Of a DNA stretch of 41,419 bases, positions 39,825 to 41,419 are shown one piece after another. A program made the translations under genes and the position numbers. The notes under the pieces are model-generated. The model was not told the DNA's origin and searched no databases. It saw nothing but the letters and a program-made list of their open reading frames with translations. Each line of letters starts with the position of its first letter. Within the stretch, counting starts at the first letter, position 1. Origin of the DNA: an uncultured Clostridia bacterium (lineage in GTDB: Bacteria > Bacillota > Clostridia > TANB77 > CAG-508); NCBI GenBank assembly GCA_947632585.1, contig CANRPS010000009.1:1-41419 (forward strand), read 5' to 3'.

Positions 39825-41078
39825 TTATTTTAAAAAATTAACAAGTTCACTTTCTTTTATTAATTGCTTTTTTCCGTCTTTACGATTCTCTATCTCTATC
39901 GTGTCTTCTTCTGTTTTGTCTCCAATTACAATTAAATATGGTATACCAAAAATTTTCCAATCTTTTATTTTAGCACCTAATCTTAAATTTTCTCTGTCGT
40001 CAATTACAACTTTTATGCCTGATTTCTTTAGGTTATCATATAGTTTTTCAGCATTTTCTTTTTTATTTGGTGTATAAATTATATTTACAAGATATGGTGC
40101 AATTTCTTTATTCCAAATTAAACCTTCCTCATCACAATTTTGTTCACAAATTGCTGCTAATGTTCTACTAACTCCAATTCCGTAGCATCCCATATAATAA
40201 GGGATTTCTATATTATCCGCTGATTTAAAAGTTCCTTTCATTGTTGTTGAATATTTTTGACCTAATTGGAAAATATGACCTAATTCAATACAATGTTTTT
40301 CCTCAAGAGTTTTTATATCTGTAATTCCGTAATTATTTTTTAAATACTCTTCTGCATTTTCTAATTCCAATATTTCTTTATTAAAAGCAATCGTTTTATC
40401 TTTGCTCACAAGAATGGTATCTTCTCCAGCCTCAGATAAGAACATAAATTCTTCTGAAATTTTTCCTCCCATATCACCATTAAGTGCTTTTACAGGAATT
40501 GCTTCTAACCCTAGCTTTTCAAAAATTTCTAAATATGCTTTTCTCATATTAGCATACTCTCTTTTTAGGTCTTCCTCTGATGCATGGAAACTATATGCAT
40601 CCATCATTGTAAATTCCTTGCTTCTTAGTAATCCACCTCTAACCCTTATTTCATTTCTAAATTTAGGTCCAATTTGATATACATTTACAGGTAAATCCTT
40701 ATATGATTTTATGTTTTCTCTTACGAATTCAAAAACTGCTTCTTCTGCTGTTGGTGTCATACAAAACATTCCATTTGGCATATTGCAATAAAACATTTGT
40801 CCAGATGAATAGTATGCATCCCATCTTCCAGATTCTAACCATAAAGATTGTGGTTGAAGTAATGGTAATGTAATTTCTACACAATCATACTTATCTAATA
40901 CTTCTCTTATAATTTTTTCAATATTTGCTTGAGCTCTTACTAAAAAATTGTGTTTACCATAAATACCTGCACCATATCTTTTTAGTAAACTGCTTTGGAA
41001 AAATATCTGTTGAGAAAGCATTTCTTCTGTATTCATTCTTTCTTTTGAAACTAATACTGCTGCTCTAGATAATCTCAT
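39825..41078 (-). CDS. proS: prolyl-tRNA synthetase, short form
   Basis: 417 aa; MRLSRAAVLVSKE, PTAEEAVFEFVRENIKSYKDLPVNVYQIGPKFRNEIRVRGGLLRSKEFTMMDAYSFH, CYGIGVSRTLAAICEQ. Confidence 0.92.
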   Translation of the reverse strand: MRLSRAAVLVSKERMNTEEMLSQQIFFQSSLLKRYGAGIYGKHNFLVRAQANIEKIIREVLDKYDCVEITLPLLQPQSLWLESGRWDAYYSSGQMFYCNMPNGMFCMTPTAEEAVFEFVRENIKSYKDLPVNVYQIGPKFRNEIRVRGGLLRSKEFTMMDAYSFHASEEDLKREYANMRKAYLEIFEKLGLEAIPVKALNGDMGGKISEEFMFLSEAGEDTILVSKDKTIAFNKEILELENAEEYLKNNYGITDIKTLEEKHCIELGHIFQLGQKYSTTMKGTFKSADNIEIPYYMGCYGIGVSRTLAAICEQNCDEEGLIWNKEIAPYLVNIIYTPNKKENAEKLYDNLKKSGIKVVIDDRENLRLGAKIKDWKIFGIPYLIVIGDKTEEDTIEIENRKDGKKQLIKESELVNFLK

Positions 41079-41180
41079 ATTTACCTCCTCGTATACTTTT
41101 ACATATATATCTTTATTTACATTACTATCTTTTTTATAAAAAAAATAAAAGGTATCTTTAAATTATTCATACCCTTTATT

Positions 41181-41270
41181 TGGCGGAGAAAGAGGGGTTC
41201 GAACCCTCGCGCCCCTTACGAGACCTAACAGTTTAGCAAACTGTCCCCTTCACCACTTGGGTATTTCTCC
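41181..41270 (-). tRNA. tRNA-Ser (anticodon GCT)
   Basis: Reverse complement GGAGAAATACCCAAGTGGTGAAGGGGACAGTTTGCTAAACTGTTAGGTCTCGTAAGGGGCGCGAGGGTTCGAACCCCTCTTTCTCCGCCA; long variable arm; loop TTGCTAA. Confidence 0.95.
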
Positions 41271-41344
41271 AAATTGTATTTATTTAATTTAAAAAACAAA
41301 CCATACAAAGCATTGATTTTTCAAGATTTGTATGGTCTTTTATT

Positions 41345-41419
<75 letters not shown>

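Overview
AT-rich Clostridia/Bacillota-like chromosomal segment (spoIIR, AbrB/SpoVT-type regulator, GerMN protein, VanW protein). Left half: ordinary chromosomal genes: tRNA-Arg(CCT), phosphohexomutase, UDP-sugar pyrophosphorylase, spoIIR, murA, walJ-like MBL hydrolase, abrB-like regulator, rsmI, tRNA/rRNA methyltransferase, GerMN, VanW, a giant 2-hydroxyacyl-CoA dehydratase activase and a J-domain protein. Right half (about 17.2-39.7 kb, all minus strand): a compact type IV secretion-like locus with pilin-like proteins, PrgI, a VirB4 partner, VirB4, four tandem VirB6-like proteins, M23 and C39 peptidases, and an SGNH domain embedded in a multi-TM protein. No relaxase or VirD4 is visible. It is followed by proS and two tRNA-Ser genes. 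Most striking observation: every clear frameshift in the window (two in walJ, one in the VanW gene, one in the C39 peptidase gene) falls exactly at an in-frame CGG codon, and skipping the C (C|GGN, giving Gly) restores the full conserved protein. A fifth in-frame CGG at the walJ 3' end may behave the same way. In my manual scan CGG is otherwise absent as an in-frame codon from all confidently called genes, although CGG trinucleotides occur several dozen times out of frame, and CGT, CGC, CGA, AGA and AGG are used for Arg. This suggests CGG is unassigned here and acts as a +1 frameshift (or CGGN quadruplet) site. A systematic sequencing artefact has to be excluded.
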